Origin: Microbacterium suaedae
GTDB taxonomy: Bacteria > Actinomycetota > Actinomycetes > Actinomycetales > Microbacteriaceae
DNA length: 64,000 nt
Direction of reading: 5' to 3'
Assembly: GCF_003254645.1 (NCBI RefSeq)
Contig: NZ_PNFD01000003.1
Span: 62,001-126,000, forward strand
The position numbers were made by a program, and so were the translations under genes. How positions within the stretch are numbered: position 1 is the stretch's first letter; each line of letters opens with the position of its first letter. The notes under the pieces were generated by a model. That model was not told the origin of the DNA. It searched no databases and saw only the letters and a list, made by a program, of their open reading frames with translations. Below, in pieces: positions 8,971-18,084 of the stretch.

Positions 8971-9787
8971 CGTCGGAGGATCCGTCGGATCCGAACAGCA
9001 GATCGGATGCCTCGTCGACGTAGGCGTGGAACTCGGGAGTGCGCATCATCTCGGGGGTGCGCGGCCGCGGCAGGTCGATGTCCATGACCGCCTTGATCCG
9101 CCCAGGGCGCGGGCTCATCACCGCGACCTTGTCGCTGAGGAAGATCGCCTCCGAGATGCCGTGCGTCACGAGCAGGGTCGTTGCGGGCTTCGACGACCAG
9201 ATGCGCAGCAGCTCGAGATTGAGGCGCTGGCGCGTCATGTCGTCGAGGGCGCCGAACGGCTCGTCGAACAGGAGCACGTCAGGCTTCATGATGAGCGAGC
9301 GCGCGATCGACACGCGCTGGCGCATACCGCCCGACAGCTGGGCGGGCTTCGCCTTCTCGAAGCCCGCGAGACCGACGAGGTCGATCATCTCGGCCACGTA
9401 GCCGCGGTCGACCGGAGAACCCGCGACCTCGAACGGCAGCTGGATGTTCGACTGCACGCTCCGCCACGGCAGCAGGGCCGAGTCCTGGAACGCGATGCCC
9501 AGCTTGCCCGCCTTGCGCAGTTCCTTGGGTGAGTGCCCGTCGACCCGGGTCGTGCCGCTTGTCGGATCCTCGAGGCCCGCGAGGATCCGCAGGATCGTCG
9601 ACTTGCCGCAGCCCGACGGCCCGAGAAGGGACAGGAACGCCCCCTGGTCGGTGTGCAGGTGGGCGTCCTGCAGGGCCACCGTCTCGCGACGCCCCGAGCG
9701 GAACACCTTGTTGAGTCCTTCGATGTGCAGGCCGGTGCCCGGGTCGCCCGGGGCACCGGCCTGCGACGCGTGTGACACTGTCGTCAC
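8960..9787 (-). CDS. ABC transporter ATP-binding protein (SsuB/TauB-like)
   Basis: This 275-residue ATPase energises the adjacent two-permease importer. The Walker A motif GPSGCGKST lies near residue 57, the signature is [13 protein letters not shown], Walker B is [11 protein letters not shown] and the switch histidine is in [10 protein letters not shown]. The sequence type is the nitrate/sulfonate/taurine branch. The start is ATG at 9787, overlapping the binding-protein stop by 4 bp. Confidence 0.92.
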   Translation of the reverse strand: MTTVSHASQAGAPGDPGTGLHIEGLNKVFRSGRRETVALQDAHLHTDQGAFLSLLGPSGCGKSTILRILAGLEDPTSGTTRVDGHSPKELRKAGKLGIAFQDSALLPWRSVQSNIQLPFEVAGSPVDRGYVAEMIDLVGLAGFEKAKPAQLSGGMRQRVSIARSLIMKPDVLLFDEPFGALDDMTRQRLNLELLRIWSSKPATTLLVTHGISEAIFLSDKVAVMSPRPGRIKAVMDIDLPRPRTPEMMRTPEFHAYVDEASDLLFGSDGSSDDEL

Positions 9788-10872
9788 TCGGCGTCCGCCG
9801 CGAGCTCGGAGCCCAGCGTCACGTAGTCGACGAGCTCGGGGTTCTCCTCGTAGATCTCCTCGAGGAGCGAGATGTCGAAGAGATCCTCGACCGCGACGTC
9901 GTGGCCCGCCGTCGCGAGGCTGTCGATCGTCTGCTGCTGCAGCTCGTCGGTCACCGTGAAGAGGCCGTTCGCCTCGGTGTCGTCGCTGACGATCAGTTCG
10001 AGCTGGGCCTGCATGCCCGCCTGCGTCTTCTCGGGGTCGAGGTCGGTGCCGAACTCCGCGACGACCAGATCGGCGGCCGTCTCGGGGTCGTCGAGCACCT
10101 GCGCCCAGCCCTTGATCTCGGCGACAAGGAAGTCCTTGACGAGGTCGCGGTTCTCGGCGAGGTACTGATCGGTCACGGTGAACGTCTCGACGACGAAGGG
10201 CATGCCGTTGTCGGCAAAGGTGAGGTTCGTGATCTCGTTGCCCGCGAGCTCGACCGTGAGGGCCTCGTTCGTCGTGTAGGCGAAGAAGCCGTCGACCTCA
10301 CCGTTCGTGAGGGGCGACGGGTCGAACTGCACAGGAACGACCTCCAGCTCGGACTCGTCGATGCCGTTCGCATCGAGCAGCGCCTGGAACAGCGCGGCAT
10401 TCGAGTCCTGCACGCCGATCTTCTTGCCCGCGAGATCAGAGATCGTCTCGATGTTCCCGCCGTCGGCGAGCGAGAGGATCGTGAACGGGCTCTTCTGGAA
10501 CGTCGCGCCGACGATCTTCAGCGGCGCGTCCTCGTTCGCGATCGCGGCGCCCGTGACGATCGCGTCGTTGATCGCGATGTCGAGCTGGCCCGAGAGGAGG
10601 CCGGCGACGCCCGTGTCGGGTCCGTCGATAAGGTCGACGGCCTCGAACCCGGCTTCTTCGTAGTAGCCGTACTTCGTGGCGTAGAACTCGCCCGCGAACT
10701 CCTCGTTCTTGATCCACGACTGCTGCACGGCGATCGAGCCGTGGCCCGAGGCGTCGCTGTCTTCCGACGCCTCGTCATCGGTCCCGCCGCAGGCGGAAAG
10801 CGCGAGGGCGCCGGTGGCGAGGAGGGCGCCGGCGGCGAGACCGCGACGCGCGAAGGGGCTGCTGATGTTCAT
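9784..10872 (-). CDS. NMT1/THI5-like ABC substrate-binding lipoprotein
   Basis: This 362-residue lipoprotein has a lipobox (LSAC near residue 28) and an NMT1/THI5-like fold, seen in the segments [23 protein letters not shown] and [14 protein letters not shown]. This family binds hydroxymethylpyrimidine, formylaminopyrimidine, taurine or nitrate. The N-terminal pattern is closest in style to ThiY-like pyrimidine-binding proteins, so a pyrimidine-type ligand is plausible. There is no TPP riboswitch upstream that would tie it to thiamine. It is the first gene of the four-gene operon. Confidence 0.88.
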   Translation of the reverse strand: MNISSPFARRGLAAGALLATGALALSACGGTDDEASEDSDASGHGSIAVQQSWIKNEEFAGEFYATKYGYYEEAGFEAVDLIDGPDTGVAGLLSGQLDIAINDAIVTGAAIANEDAPLKIVGATFQKSPFTILSLADGGNIETISDLAGKKIGVQDSNAALFQALLDANGIDESELEVVPVQFDPSPLTNGEVDGFFAYTTNEALTVELAGNEITNLTFADNGMPFVVETFTVTDQYLAENRDLVKDFLVAEIKGWAQVLDDPETAADLVVAEFGTDLDPEKTQAGMQAQLELIVSDDTEANGLFTVTDELQQQTIDSLATAGHDVAVEDLFDISLLEEIYEENPELVDYVTLGSELAADAE

Positions 10873-10925
10873 TTGCTGTGTTCTCCAGTTTCACCGCACG
10901 CCTGACAGGGGGGAGCGCGGGTCGG

Positions 10926-10970
10926 GGATGGATGATGCAGATCCGCGCGATGCGCGGTGCGAGTCCATCC
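10926..10970 (-). promoter_or_regulatory. Leader hairpin upstream of the NMT1-like operon
   Basis: Outer arms of 7 bp (10926-10932 and 10964-10970) enclose an inner 6-bp hairpin CCGCGC-ATC-GCGCGG and a matching GCA/TGC pair, giving a 45-nt imperfect stem. It lies 54-98 nt before the binding-protein start. It matches no riboswitch I know. The rest of 10873-11102 shows nothing further. Confidence 0.4.
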
Positions 10971-11102
10971 TCCCCTTCCCGACCTGGGCATCTTCCGGCA
11001 TGGAGATTGCCGCGGTGTTTCGCGGTGGATACGCAGACCGCTCGCCCGGCGAACGCGGTGTGCAGCCCGCAGCAGCCCGGGCGCGACACCGCCTCCAGAT
11101 CG

Positions 11103-11549
11103 TCAGCGCGAGTAGACGCCCACGACGCGATTCTGCTCGATGACCGCGTCGGCGTAGTCACGAAGGAACTCCTCGCGCGTCGGCTCGCCCTCGACGGGGC
11201 GGCTCAGCGCGTAGACCCAGAAGTAGTAGCTGTGGTCGCCGTGGCCGGGAGGGGGCAGCGGACCCGAGTAGCCTGCCTCACCCTTCGTCGTGATTCCCTC
11301 ACGGCCGATGTCCGCGGTGATCGTCGTCGCGTCGGCGGGGATCCCGAACAGCGTCCAATGGGTCCAGCCATGCGGGATCGGTGCGTCCGGGTCGTGGCAG
11401 ATGAGGGCGAGCTCAACGGCGTCCGCAGGGACGCCCGTCACCTCGATGACGGGCGCGACGTCCTCGTGCTCCGCGGCGAAGCGGTCGGGCATGCGCGTGC
11501 GGTCGCTGAAGTCGGGGCTCGAGACGGCGATCGTTCCGGGAAAGGCCAT
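11103..11549 (-). CDS. YbhB/YbcL family (PEBP, Raf kinase inhibitor-like) protein
   Basis: This 148-residue cytoplasmic protein belongs to the phosphatidylethanolamine-binding family. The conserved ligand-pocket motif CHDPDAP is followed by GWTHWTLFGIPAD, and the GHGDHSYYFWVYAL motif lies in the C-terminal half. The start is ATG at 11549 behind AGGAG. In bacteria these proteins have no settled function. It is monocistronic and divergent from the DUF1275 gene. Confidence 0.92.
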   Translation of the reverse strand: MAFPGTIAVSSPDFSDRTRMPDRFAAEHEDVAPVIEVTGVPADAVELALICHDPDAPIPHGWTHWTLFGIPADATTITADIGREGITTKGEAGYSGPLPPPGHGDHSYYFWVYALSRPVEGEPTREEFLRDYADAVIEQNRVVGVYSR

Positions 11550-11710
11550 GGAATGCTCCTTTGTCGTCGTAGAGAGGATCCGCATCGATCCTCGCGCGAT
11601 CCCGCCTCCGCGTCGAGGCGTGAAACAGGTTCGCCATCGAGTCTTCGTAGCATGGAGTCTTCCCGCATCATCGTCGTCGCCCCGTGCGGCGAGAACCCGG
11701 AGATCAGACC

Positions 11711-12391
11711 ATGAGCATCACACGCCTCGACTCGGCACGCCGTCACCTCCTGCTGATGCTCGTCCTCACCTTCTCGACGGGCATGATCGACGCGATCGGT
11801 TTCCTCGGCCTCGACCGCGTCTTCACCGCGAACATGACGGGCAACATCGTGATCCTCGGCATGGGGCTCGTCGGCGCCTCCGATCTGCCCGTTCTCGGGC
11901 CGGCGATCGCGCTCGTCGCCTTTGTCATCGGCGCGGCATTCGCCGGCCGAGTGCTGCGAAACGCGCGGGCTGGCTGGAGCGGTCTCACGACGACCTCGTT
12001 CGGCATCACGGGAGGCATGGTGGTCGCCCTCGGCGTCGCGACGCTCTTCGCTCCGCCCGTCGAGCACACCGTCTGGGGATTCGTCGTGACGGGCGTCCTC
12101 GGGCTCGCCATGGGACTGCAGGCAGCCTGCGCGCGCCGACTCGGCGTCAAGGACGTCACGACCGTCGTCGTGACGTCGACGCTCACGGGCTTCGCCGCCG
12201 ACTCGCGCCTCGCAGGGGGCACGAGCGAGAACTGGGGCCGGCGCCTTCTCGCGCTCGTCCTGATGCTCGCCGGCGCGGCCGCCGGCGCGGGCCTGCTGCT
12301 GCTCGTGAACTTCGGCACGGGCCTCGTCGTCGCGGGCGGGATCGTGCTCGCGGCGTCGCTCGTCGGTCACATCGACCGACGCGCCGACTGA
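11711..12391 (+). CDS. YoaK/DUF1275 family membrane protein
   Basis: This 226-residue protein has about six membrane segments. The N-terminal block FSTGMIDAIGFLGLDRVFTANMTGN is typical of DUF1275 (YoaK-like) proteins, and the internal block GLQAACARRLGVKDVTTVVVTSTLTG is the second hallmark. The function is unknown. I chose the ATG at 11711. Its stop lies 11 bp before the displaced 3' end of the allantoate amidohydrolase gene, so before the island arrived this gene was convergent with allC. Confidence 0.9.
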   Translation: MSITRLDSARRHLLLMLVLTFSTGMIDAIGFLGLDRVFTANMTGNIVILGMGLVGASDLPVLGPAIALVAFVIGAAFAGRVLRNARAGWSGLTTTSFGITGGMVVALGVATLFAPPVEHTVWGFVVTGVLGLAMGLQAACARRLGVKDVTTVVVTSTLTGFAADSRLAGGTSENWGRRLLALVLMLAGAAAGAGLLLLVNFGTGLVVAGGIVLAASLVGHIDRRAD

Positions 12392-12410
12392 CGACGGCGG
12401 AGCTAAAACC

Positions 12411-12477
12411 CGCGCTCGGCGCCCCGGCGGGTGACGGCCTCCGCGAAAGCGCGCAGGCCGACCTCGACGTCGGATGC
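12411..12477. repeat. Left end direct repeat of the island (displaced allC 3' end)
   Basis: These 67 bp match 20661-20727 at 63 positions, and 12437-12477 is a perfect 41-bp match. Read on the minus strand it encodes the last residues of allantoate amidohydrolase (ASDVEVGLRAFAEAVTRRG...) and reaches a TAG at 12403-12405. All four mismatches lie on the side away from the gene body, as expected if the 41 bp were the crossover core and the outer part is the original chromosomal end. Confidence 0.85.
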
Positions 12478-13048
12478 CCTCCGATCTGTCGGCCCGCGCG
12501 AGGGTGCGGCGCACACTCGAAGACCCAACTCCGAGCGTGCGCGCAATATTCGCGTAGCTGTGCGGTTCATCGCGCGTTCGCTGCGCGGTCGCGATCCGTT
12601 CGGTACCCATGACCGTAGGACGTCTGCCCACGCGCCCGACGCTGCGCGCGTAGGTCACTCCGCGCATTAGGTTCGCGCGGATCGTGTCGATGCGCAGCTG
12701 CGCGATGCTCGCCATCATGCTCAGCATCGCGCGACCCATCCGCGTCGACGGGTCGACGTTCAACGTCGGTTCGGTATGCCTGCTGACTGCGATGCCCCGT
12801 TCGCCGAGATCGTGCAACCTTTGTATCGCCAGCACCTCAGACCCGCCGATGCGATCGAGCGCGCGGATCACGAGCGTCTCACCGGGGCGCATGTGATCAA
12901 GACACCTCAGCCACTCGGGCCGATCAGCGATACGGCTCGAGGAGCCATGGTCGACGGAGGCGCTCGCGCATCCGGCCTCGCGCAGCTCGGCCTCTTATGC
13001 GTCCGGGTTCTGCTCACGCGTCGAGACGCGGGCATGCACGGTGTTCAA
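12478..13048 (-). pseudogene. Serine recombinase (resolvase/invertase family), broken
   Basis: Reading on the minus strand from a TTG at 13048 gives HARVSTREQNPDA, the catalytic-serine motif of small serine recombinases, followed at once by an in-frame TAA (12997-12995) where CAA (Gln) is expected. The same frame then continues with EAELREAGC, GETLVIRALDRIGGS, GRAMLSMMASIAQL and a C-terminal helix-turn-helix (SYANIARTLGVGSSSVRRTL). The natural stop is lost: the frame runs on across the island boundary. So it carries both a nonsense mutation and 3' truncation. It was probably a resolvase or invertase of about 190 residues. Confidence 0.8.
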
Positions 13049-13487
13049 TTCCCTGCCGAGAACGGTACGCCGCTTGGTCCGGCTCACTGAGGTTTCGGCA
13101 GGGGGCTTCGGCCGATCAGGAGTCGGCGTGTCGCGCGATCGGCGCGCAGCGTCGAGCTGGGTGTCGGAATCGATCGTTACTGGTCCGCAAGGTTCCTGTT
13201 GACTCACCGGTACACGTACTTCAGGCGCCACCCATCCACACGACCCTCGCTCAGCTCTACTGAGACAGCGCAACAGCTCACACGATTGCCACCCTCCAGG
13301 TGAGAAGTAGAGCAGACATGGCGACGCCTATTGGAGCACAACAGACTCAATCAATCTTCATAGCAACTCTTTAGGTTTGTGACAGGCACCGTTAGGCTCG
13401 CTGGAAGTGCGCTGGCCGATGTAGGACATCGACTTGGCGGTCACTTCGCAGGTAACACACTCATCAACCGGGAAGGACCAGATCGAT
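13049..13487. other. Intergenic stretch, no gene seen
   Basis: These 439 bp lie between the recombinase remnant and the secreted-protein gene. Short open frames here have no recognisable content or ribosome site. The last 150 bp are AT-richer and must hold the promoter of the plus-strand gene that follows, but I cannot assign boxes with confidence. Confidence 0.4.
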
Positions 13488-14804
13488 ATGAGAGCGAGCA
13501 CAAATCGCAAGCGGAAGGCAGTCGCCTCAGTAATGGCAGCCCTGGTGGTCACAACCACCCTGACCTACATCGGCAGTAACCAAGCAGCACAAGCAGATGC
13601 GCAAGACGAACCAAGTGCCGTATCCCTGGATTATCCCCAGTCCGCAGGGACGATCGATCTCCAAGGACGAGCTCTAGAAGTGTTGTCCACCGAGGAAACC
13701 CCCGCCGAGAGCATCGTCACATCACGGCTCATCAATGGCGAACTCGCAACAACCGTCACGCTGCGTGTACCTGTGGATCCCCTGGAACCTGGCCCCGTGG
13801 AACCGGTTGATGCTTCTCAACTCAGCAGCACCACTGAGAATCCTGGCCCTGTCAGCGAAAACCTGGACAGCATGCCACTCTCCGAGGACGCGGCTGACTG
13901 GCGGCCAGCGTTTGCCTATACGACCAGCGAAACAACCGTGACGTTCGCATGGTATACGGCAAACGGCCCTTTTGAAGTTTGGGAGGAGGGTGAAGAGATT
14001 GCAGAAAGTACCGACGGCAGCGCCACCCTGTCAGGACTCAAGCCGGGGTCAACGCACCAGTTCGAGCTTTACGGATCCATCGATACGGACGACGGTGTGA
14101 CTGACTCTTCGCGATCGGTAAGCGTAACGTTGGAGAACTCAGACAGCTCCACGACACAGTCGAACCTTTCTCCGCTGACCTACCAGACCTACACCACCGC
14201 CGTCACCTATCGCACCTTCATTCCTGAGCAATCCGCTCCCGCAGCTGCCTGCAACTGGGGCGACACTTCTTATACCTTTGACGGCGACAACCGGAGTTGG
14301 GATTTTCCCGGCCCGAGCGAACCATTCCAGCCAGCAAATTACCGCACACTCATGGCCCTGAATGTCAACTGGGATAACGAGGATCCTTATAACCTAAATG
14401 CAGTTACAAATGTAGGCGAAAGCATCACTCGCAAGAACGGTAGCATTGTGGCTTCCGAATATACGAGCATGGAAAACATGTTGTTCGAAGAGGCTGGTTC
14501 GACGACTGCTTATGCTCAAGCCCGCTTCAACCACACAGCCAGCAACCCTCACTGCAAGCTCTTCAACCAAAACTACGGCGGTTCCATTCAGTACAACGTC
14601 GTATTTCGCATTTACCGAAGCGGCACCGTTGAGATGGTTGGCTGGCGGAAGCCTGTACCGAACCATGAGGTCTACGTACGATGGGATCGTACGGACGGGA
14701 CAAATTTCTGGCAGACTCTCGCGAGACGCACCAACCAGGGGTTCGGCTGCTTGCTTGATGGCGTCTGTGCCGTCGACGACTACAACATCTCGTCGTCCTA
14801 CTGA
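13488..14804 (+). CDS. Secreted protein with FN3-like domain, unknown function
   Basis: This 438-residue protein has a Sec signal peptide (basic start, hydrophobic core VASVMAALVVTTTLTYIG, cleavage near AQA). It then has a low-complexity Pro/Glu/Ser region, an FN3-like beta domain at about residues 135-220 (TTVTFAWYTANGPFEVWEEG ... LSGLKPGSTHQFELYG), and a C-terminal domain beginning near YRTFIPEQ with several Trp and Cys residues, ending CLLDGVCAVDDYNISSSY. The C-terminal domain reminds me of DUF3238-type proteins, unconfirmed. The start is ATG at 13488 behind GGAAGGA. Codon use is less GC-rich than the flanks. The membrane-protein gene follows 11 bp downstream. Confidence 0.75.
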   Translation: MRASTNRKRKAVASVMAALVVTTTLTYIGSNQAAQADAQDEPSAVSLDYPQSAGTIDLQGRALEVLSTEETPAESIVTSRLINGELATTVTLRVPVDPLEPGPVEPVDASQLSSTTENPGPVSENLDSMPLSEDAADWRPAFAYTTSETTVTFAWYTANGPFEVWEEGEEIAESTDGSATLSGLKPGSTHQFELYGSIDTDDGVTDSSRSVSVTLENSDSSTTQSNLSPLTYQTYTTAVTYRTFIPEQSAPAAACNWGDTSYTFDGDNRSWDFPGPSEPFQPANYRTLMALNVNWDNEDPYNLNAVTNVGESITRKNGSIVASEYTSMENMLFEEAGSTTAYAQARFNHTASNPHCKLFNQNYGGSIQYNVVFRIYRSGTVEMVGWRKPVPNHEVYVRWDRTDGTNFWQTLARRTNQGFGCLLDGVCAVDDYNISSSY

Positions 14805-14815
14805 ATAGGGATCGA

Positions 14816-15325
14816 ATGACTGCGACACCGAGCCGGGCATCGGGGGGGCAAGTTCTCGTCTCGTGGATCGCCCTCTGTGCGAGCTTTGTGCTCGGTGTTG
14901 CAGTCGCAACGGTCCTTCTAGAGCTGGGAACGCCTGGTCAGCACGAATCCTCGCCTGCTGCGTCAATGGCTTGGTGGACCACAGCCGCGGACATTTACTG
15001 GCTCTGGGCGCCTTGGGTGCTACTCATCTCGGCGATCGGGGCCAGCCCGTTACTCGTATGGGTGCGACAGCGAAAGAGGGCCTCGGTGACCATCTTTTGC
15101 GGTGTGCTCATGGGTTTCGTTCCCCCGCTGGGGCTGGCTCTGGCGGTCTGGATCTTTCCGGCATTCACGGGCCTCGCTCTCTTCATCTTTCCGCTCAGCA
15201 CGATGAGCCTGCTGACGTCCATCATCGGGACGAGCGTGTGGCTGCTCAGTGAACGGCTGCGTCTGATACCTATTGCTGGCGCAGTCCTGGTCACCGCCGC
15301 CGCTCTCGTCGCGTCATTCCAATGA
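14816..15325 (+). CDS. Small membrane protein, unknown function
   Basis: This 169-residue protein has about five hydrophobic segments (near residues 13-35, 55-78, 89-112, 115-138 and 148-167) separated by short basic loops. I do not recognise a family. It directly follows the secreted-protein gene and is probably co-transcribed with it. The same pairing, secreted protein then small membrane protein, recurs on the minus strand at 18084-17065. Confidence 0.65.
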   Translation: MTATPSRASGGQVLVSWIALCASFVLGVAVATVLLELGTPGQHESSPAASMAWWTTAADIYWLWAPWVLLISAIGASPLLVWVRQRKRASVTIFCGVLMGFVPPLGLALAVWIFPAFTGLALFIFPLSTMSLLTSIIGTSVWLLSERLRLIPIAGAVLVTAAALVASFQ

Positions 15326-15423
15326 TGGCGGGTTGCCAGTCAGGCCTTCACCGCCGCGATGTTGACCTACGACACACGATTCCGCCCGATCTTCTAACAA
15401 CGCGTTCACGATCTGTCATGGCG

Positions 15424-15639
15424 TCATTCCCTGTGGTCGCGGTGTAGCTCTTCTCGCATCGCCCCAGCTGCCGGCCGAGAACGATGAGCGGCAGGAAGTT
15501 CAGCAGGTTCGAGGTCGTGTGTACGCGGGCCGCGGGATGATCCGGTTCGGTCGCTTGCGAACTCGTCGCGGACGAGACGCTTGAGCGTGCGCAACGCCTG
15601 CCGCAGCGTGGGCTTCTCCTGAGTCGCCTGAGCGATCAT
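15424..15639 (-). CDS. Hypothetical protein, probably a gene remnant
   Basis: A 71-residue frame starts at ATG 15639 behind a strong GGGGAGG site. The first 28 residues (TLRQALRTLKRLVRDEF) look like a real helical protein. After that the composition becomes Arg/Pro/His-rich, and a neighbouring frame contains the more protein-like SNLLNFLPLIVLGRQLGRC, so a frameshift is likely. I do not recognise it. It lies in the degraded middle part of the island next to the possible ParA fragment. Confidence 0.35.
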   Translation of the reverse strand: MIAQATQEKPTLRQALRTLKRLVRDEFASDRTGSSRGPRTHDLEPAELPAAHRSRPAAGAMREELHRDHRE

Positions 15640-15732
15640 GGCCGCCTCCCCTTGGCAGTTCTTCCGGCGATGTGGTCTCCTACCTTCTGCTCCACGGCAA
15701 GTCGTGGTTGGCCGAGTATCGTCGCCAGTCGG

Positions 15733-15942
15733 CTACTCCCCCTTCCGGCGCCCGGGTACCATCACGCCGGCCCCAATGGGTTGGAAGGGCTTGCCATCGT
15801 TGTACTTACATACCAGGCGTTCGACGTCGGCCGCAGCCAGGGCGGCGAGGGTGATGAAGCCGACCGCGGGCGGGGTGTCGGTCACGACGTCATCCCACTC
15901 CCCGCGAGGGTCGACAGGTCCGGCCGGTTCGTCAACGACCAC
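15733..15942 (-). pseudogene. Possible ParA-family ATPase fragment
   Basis: A minus-strand frame of 69 residues contains WDDVVTDTPPAVGFITLAA followed by LAAAD. This resembles the Walker B region of ParA/Soj partition ATPases (hydrophobic-D-x-PP-x-hydrophobic-G-x-hydrophobic-T-hydrophobic-x-AL-x-AAD). The N-terminal part with the P-loop is absent and the sequence after the motif no longer looks like ParA. If correct, it is a relic of plasmid partitioning. It could also be a chance match. Confidence 0.35.
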
Positions 15943-15973
15943 GGCCAGGAGAACGGGCCGCCAGAATGGGACG

Positions 15974-16777
15974 ATGCGAACCCGTCGATATTACAACACC
16001 GAGATCCACGCAAAGTGGCTTGAGCTCGCTCGCGCCGTAGACCGACTCGTCGAGAGGATCGCTTACCCCGACGACTTTGGCGTCCTGCCGGGAAGTTCCA
16101 TGGCTGGCGATGACCGAAGGCTGCACCCCTACGAAATCTCCCAAGCCGTACGCCACCTCATCAACGCAACCGTCGACCAACTGCACGGCATCAAGACTCT
16201 GGCCGTCGACGCACAGATTCAACATTTGGCGGTCGGCCCAACCCTCGCGAGAGCAGCGCTGGAAAATACCGCGACCGCGCTGTGGATGCTTGGCCCCGCG
16301 AAACGTGAGGTCCGCCTCGAACGGGTACTGCGATGGCATATCCGCAACTACCAGGACGAGCACAGGACCGTTGGTCACCTGGTCGGTCCCGCGGCGCAGA
16401 ACAACATCGAAGCCGTCCTCGCAACCGCCCGACAGCTCGGCGGTGACCCCGAAAAAGTCGGCCGCGGCTACGGCATCACCACCCCGATCGACGGATCGAT
16501 GGAATACACCAGAATGGACGTGAGGTTCATGTGGTCCGTCGCCTCAGGCTTTGCCCACGGCCGCCCTTGGGTCTACCAGGGGCTTCTGCAGCGTCAAGCC
16601 CTCCAAGTGAAGGACGGCAGCAAGAGCGTTCGCCTGGCGCCGAGAACGGATATCGCCATCTGGCTGCCGCTCCAAGCTCTTCATCTTTTGGGAGAGCTTC
16701 TACGGCTCCGCGAGAAACGCGCGGGCTACCCGGAATCTCCCATGCCGACCGCGGGGCCCAGCCTGGCTAGCTTCTAG
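15974..16777 (+). CDS. Hypothetical protein, 267 aa
   Basis: The reading frame from ATG 15974 gives a protein of normal composition, mainly helical and probably cytoplasmic. Segments such as AVRHLINATVDQLHGIKTL, ALENTATALWMLGP and RMDVRFMWSVASGFAHGRPW suggest an all-helical bundle. I do not recognise a family. The frame is open further upstream but that part is Ser/Arg/Thr-rich and reads like non-coding sequence, so I take the internal ATG. The gene stands alone among decayed sequences. Confidence 0.6.
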   Translation: MRTRRYYNTEIHAKWLELARAVDRLVERIAYPDDFGVLPGSSMAGDDRRLHPYEISQAVRHLINATVDQLHGIKTLAVDAQIQHLAVGPTLARAALENTATALWMLGPAKREVRLERVLRWHIRNYQDEHRTVGHLVGPAAQNNIEAVLATARQLGGDPEKVGRGYGITTPIDGSMEYTRMDVRFMWSVASGFAHGRPWVYQGLLQRQALQVKDGSKSVRLAPRTDIAIWLPLQALHLLGELLRLREKRAGYPESPMPTAGPSLASF

Positions 16778-17006
16778 GGTGCGTCTCCTAAAACTTGTTG
16801 GGGCCCGCACTGGTGACCACGGTCGCCACCTGAGCCTACCGCGCTCGCCCCCTTACCTTCGCCGGCTCAGTGACTTCCTGGCCGCACTCCCCGGCGAATG
16901 TCGACCGCGACGCCGATCAGGTCGCCGCGACGCAGCTCTCATCACCGCGGCGTTGCCGTTGCTTGCCGATCTGGATCATGTGCTGCCACACCACGACATG
17001 AGTAGA

Positions 17007-17045
17007 ACCCCCGCCACTTTCTCTTGCGAAGAAAGTGGCGGGGGT
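17007..17045 (-). terminator. Hairpin terminator after the minus-strand membrane-protein gene
   Basis: Arms of 15 bp (17007-17021 and 17031-17045) are perfectly complementary around a 9-nt loop. The hairpin begins 20 bp after the stop of the membrane-protein gene. The stretch 16778-17006 holds nothing else I can support. Confidence 0.75.
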
Positions 17046-17064
17046 GGAGAAAGCTGAGTCCTGA

Positions 17065-17466
17065 TCAGTTAGGCGATCGATCTCGCATTGCGTCTCGGCG
17101 CGCCACAAATGCGGCCACAAGTAGCGTCGCGGTTGCGACAGCGGGCACCATGAGAAAAACAGAGTCCATGATCCCCGAAAATATACACACAACAACAACG
17201 AATATTGATCCTACCGCTCCAACAATGTAGAACAATAGCGCGAAAGTACGGGAAACCGACCCACGCTCAACCAATACAATAGGCGCGGCGAGAAGCACGG
17301 TGGCCAACAGAACGAGAAGGCCCTCTGCGCTATCAAGCAAGAATGCCCCACCGTATCGCCCATCAAAGCTGTACTCAATCACAAACAGAGCGATCGGCAC
17401 GACCCATGAGGCAAACAGAATGCTTGCCGAAACACCCACCGCCACCCGTTTTCTCGACGGATTCAC
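17065..17466 (-). CDS. Small membrane protein, unknown function
   Basis: This 133-residue protein has four predicted membrane helices (about residues 12-32, 45-63, 72-97 and 103-122) and a short basic C-terminus. The start is GTG at 17466, 15 bp after the secreted-protein gene. GC is low for this genome. I do not recognise the family. It is the last gene of a minus-strand unit running from 18625. Confidence 0.6.
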   Translation of the reverse strand: MNPSRKRVAVGVSASILFASWVVPIALFVIEYSFDGRYGGAFLLDSAEGLLVLLATVLLAAPIVLVERGSVSRTFALLFYIVGAVGSIFVVVVCIFSGIMDSVFLMVPAVATATLLVAAFVARRDAMRDRSPN

Positions 17467-17481
17467 TTCGACACTCGTGCG

Positions 17482-18084
17482 TCAAACATCGCTTAGATCG
17501 AGCCAATGAGAGAGTCGAACCCAGTTACCGCCTGTACCGGCGATCCTGTGATCTACTTCGGCCAGAACTCGCGGAACGTACTCCGCTCCTGAATTCCAGA
17601 TCGCAAACCCAAAGCCAGTCGAGTAACTGTAGCTATTGGCGTATGGGAACTTCTCGAGCTTTTCGGTAAAAACGCCCCCATTAATCATCAATACACGACG
17701 ATTCTTGACTTCGACGGAAAAATCGGGACTCCACGAACCCGACACATGATCAATGCGAATATCCTCTGTCCTCCTCGTGTAGGAAATCGAAATCGATGAC
17801 TCGACACCCCCTGGCTTAAACGTGGAACCAATCGACCCCAAGGGCTGAATGGCATTATCATTCAACTCAATGTCGCTGGGAACAGTCAGCGCACCTTCCT
17901 CCGGCACGGGAACCTCTTTGGATTCCGAATACAAAACTTCGCCGGTTTCGAGGTCCGTCAAAGTCACGTGTGACGTGACGGAATGCTCTTCCGATTCACT
18001 TTCGGAAGCCTGAGCTGTCGATGCAGTCGCTGCCAGCAAGATACTTGCCGCAAACGCGAGGATTGCGGTTGTTGTTTTCCTCAC
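17482..18084 (-). CDS. Secreted protein, unknown function
   Basis: This 200-residue protein has a clear signal peptide (MRKTTTAILAFAASILLAA, cleavage near AQA-S) followed by an acidic linker and a beta-rich mature part with many aromatic residues (YANSYSYSTGFGFAIW, GGNWVRLSHWLDL). The start is GTG at 18084 behind AAGGAG, in a GTGA overlap with the small frame upstream. The low-GC composition marks it as foreign. No family is recognised. The aromatic, Gly/Ser-rich C-terminal part resembles small secreted bacteriocin-like proteins only in general character. Confidence 0.65.
   Translation of the reverse strand: MRKTTTAILAFAASILLAATASTAQASESESEEHSVTSHVTLTDLETGEVLYSESKEVPVPEEGALTVPSDIELNDNAIQPLGSIGSTFKPGGVESSISISYTRRTEDIRIDHVSGSWSPDFSVEVKNRRVLMINGGVFTEKLEKFPYANSYSYSTGFGFAIWNSGAEYVPRVLAEVDHRIAGTGGNWVRLSHWLDLSDV

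Noticed and set aside
10873..11102. TPP or FMN riboswitch upstream of the NMT1-like operon
   Set aside because: None of the conserved riboswitch core sequences is present. Only an unassigned hairpin is seen.
11438..12477. Downstream half of the 484-codon minus-strand frame that begins in the recombinase
   Set aside because: Only the first 135 residues match a recombinase. The rest runs antisense through the DUF1275 gene and beyond and is a read-through of a lost stop.
17482..18084. Lactococcin 972-type bacteriocin
   Set aside because: The protein is twice the usual length, lacks the family's typical motifs and has no ABC export genes beside it. The resemblance is only in aromatic, Gly/Ser-rich composition.
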